Source of the DNA: Blautia schinkii
Lineage (GTDB): Bacteria; Bacillota; Clostridia; Lachnospirales; Lachnospiraceae
Assembly (NCBI RefSeq): GCF_013304825.1
Contig: NZ_JAAWUO010000012.1
Coordinates: 1-64,000 of the forward strand
Length of the DNA: 64,000 nucleotides
Direction: 5' to 3'
Shown here piece after piece: positions 63,443 through 64,000 of this stretch. The translations under genes were made by a program, and so were the position numbers. The notes under the pieces were generated by a model. It was not told the origin of the DNA. It ran no database searches and saw only the letters and a program-made list of their open reading frames with translations. Within the stretch, counting starts at the first letter, position 1, and each line of letters opens with the position of its first letter.

Positions 63443-63640
63443 ATCTTCTACATGGAAGACATCTTCCACCAATAAATTAAAGTATTTAGAAATCCGTAGC
63501 ATAAACTCGGCAGATGGGGTGCTGTCCCCACGTTCTATCCTGCCGACAGTTTTGGTGCTGAATCCGATAGCAGCGGCAAGGTCATCTTGGTAAATGCCAC
63601 GCTGTTCTCGGATTTCTCGGATATTATTGGTAACCGCCAT
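63440..63640 (-). CDS. XRE-family helix-turn-helix regulator
   Basis: A 66-aa Cro/C1-type protein that is nearly all HTH (NNIREIREQRGIYQDDLAAA, KTVGRIERGDSTPSAEFML). AAGGGA precedes the ATG on the minus strand. It lies beside an S24 repressor fragment, a layout typical of phage or integrative-element control regions. Confidence 0.9.
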   Translation of the reverse strand: MAVTNNIREIREQRGIYQDDLAAAIGFSTKTVGRIERGDSTPSAEFMLRISKYFNLLVEDVFHVED

Positions 63641-63701
63641 AAAAATCCCTTCTTTCAGTTCTATAGAATTTTCTTATTGTCAATTATGCAAAATGATGTG
63701 T

Positions 63702-63730
63702 CCGATAAAAAGGACTTGCAATTTTATCGG
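63702..63730. promoter_or_regulatory. palindrome between the S24 and XRE genes
   Basis: CCGATAAAA (63702-63710) and TTTTATCGG (63722-63730) are perfect 9-bp arms around 11 nt. They sit at the S24 stop and upstream of the XRE gene. It could be an operator or a weak terminator. Confidence 0.45.
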
Positions 63731-64000
63731 TAATGTCCTGTAATAGCAGAAGCATCAGATTTTCCAAGAACTTTTCCAAATATGTCTAAGCGGTCATTTT
63801 CACTAACCTTGATAGGTGCATACTTTTCATTAAGCGAGATAAGGAAGATTCCGTCTGTATCGTTTTGCAATTTTTTAATATAGGCTTCTCCGTTTAGAGC
63901 GAAGATGCCGATTTCTCCATTAGCAACAGATTCCTGCTGTAATACCCATGCAATCTGACCATCGTGGAATTCAGGTTCCATACTGTCACCACTAATACGG
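63724..64000 (-). CDS. S24/LexA-like repressor, C-terminal part (runs off the window)
   Basis: The minus-strand frame is open to the window edge and encodes ISGDSMEPEF, with the catalytic Ser of S24 peptidases. AYIKKL follows, with the position of the catalytic Lys, and then the C-terminal beta-rich tail. This is the self-cleaving domain of a phage- or element-type repressor. The N-terminal HTH should lie beyond position 64000. The ATG at 63981 is internal (SMEP), not a start. Confidence 0.85.
   Translation of the reverse strand, partial: RISGDSMEPEFHDGQIAWVLQQESVANGEIGIFALNGEAYIKKLQNDTDGIFLISLNEKYAPIKVSENDRLDIFGKVLGKSDASAITGHYR

Overview
The window looks like a chromosomal segment of a spore-lineage, low-to-mid GC anaerobic Firmicute of the Lachnospiraceae, probably Blautia-like. 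The evidence is an acetogen-type corrinoid methyltransferase set, spoIID/spoIIQ/spoVT homologues, a DUF6145-like gene, strong GGAGG ribosome binding sites and tRNAs without encoded CCA. Genus is an inference from gene content, not from a database match.

Layout. 1-830: 23S rRNA 3' end and seven tRNAs (Asp, Val, Tyr, Thr, initiator Met, Phe, Lys) with no 5S between. 1-5.5 kb: methyl-H4folate:corrinoid methyltransferase, corrinoid protein, ferredoxin-type corrinoid activator and a DUF2284 protein. 6-9.3 kb: membrane metallophosphoesterase, then a SpoIID/SpoIIQ-like engulfment pair whose catalytic residues look lost. 9.4-14.3 kb: sucrose regulator, PTS transporter and sucrose-6-phosphate hydrolase. 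14.5-17.2 kb: small genes and two internally deleted remnants (Rpn nuclease, polyphosphate kinase). 17.3-22.5 kb: a lipoprotein binding protein paired with a GGDEF-EAL membrane protein, then spoVT. 22.5-29.1 kb: VanY-type peptidase, pncB, tRNA-Gln, acyl-ACP thioesterase, araD-like gene, and a lysine riboswitch in front of an NhaC-family transporter. 29.3-45.3 kb: dense housekeeping genes on the plus strand (cvfB, dnaE, pfkA, ktrB/ktrA, TrmH, NfeD/SPFH, argF, birA, DUF6145, dusB, greA, lysS).

45.4-56 kb is more A/T-rich and looks acquired: an excisionase-like DUF6462 gene, a LacI regulator broken by one base, and a nine-gene operon. It encodes a sugar-type ABC importer (no ATPase), a PIG-L/BshB-like deacetylase, an M20 deacylase, an L-cysteine desulfidase homologue, a GH4 glycosidase and a PfkB kinase. 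Together these could take apart an imported cysteine-glucosamine conjugate of the mycothiol or bacillithiol type. This is the most unusual system in the window. It is an inference from enzyme combination.

56-64 kb holds an rsgA fragment, GNAT and methyltransferase genes, a LanFEG-type lantibiotic-protection ABC transporter with its two-component system but no lantibiotic genes, a small membrane peptide gene, and the edge of a probable mobile element (XRE regulator, S24 repressor fragment).
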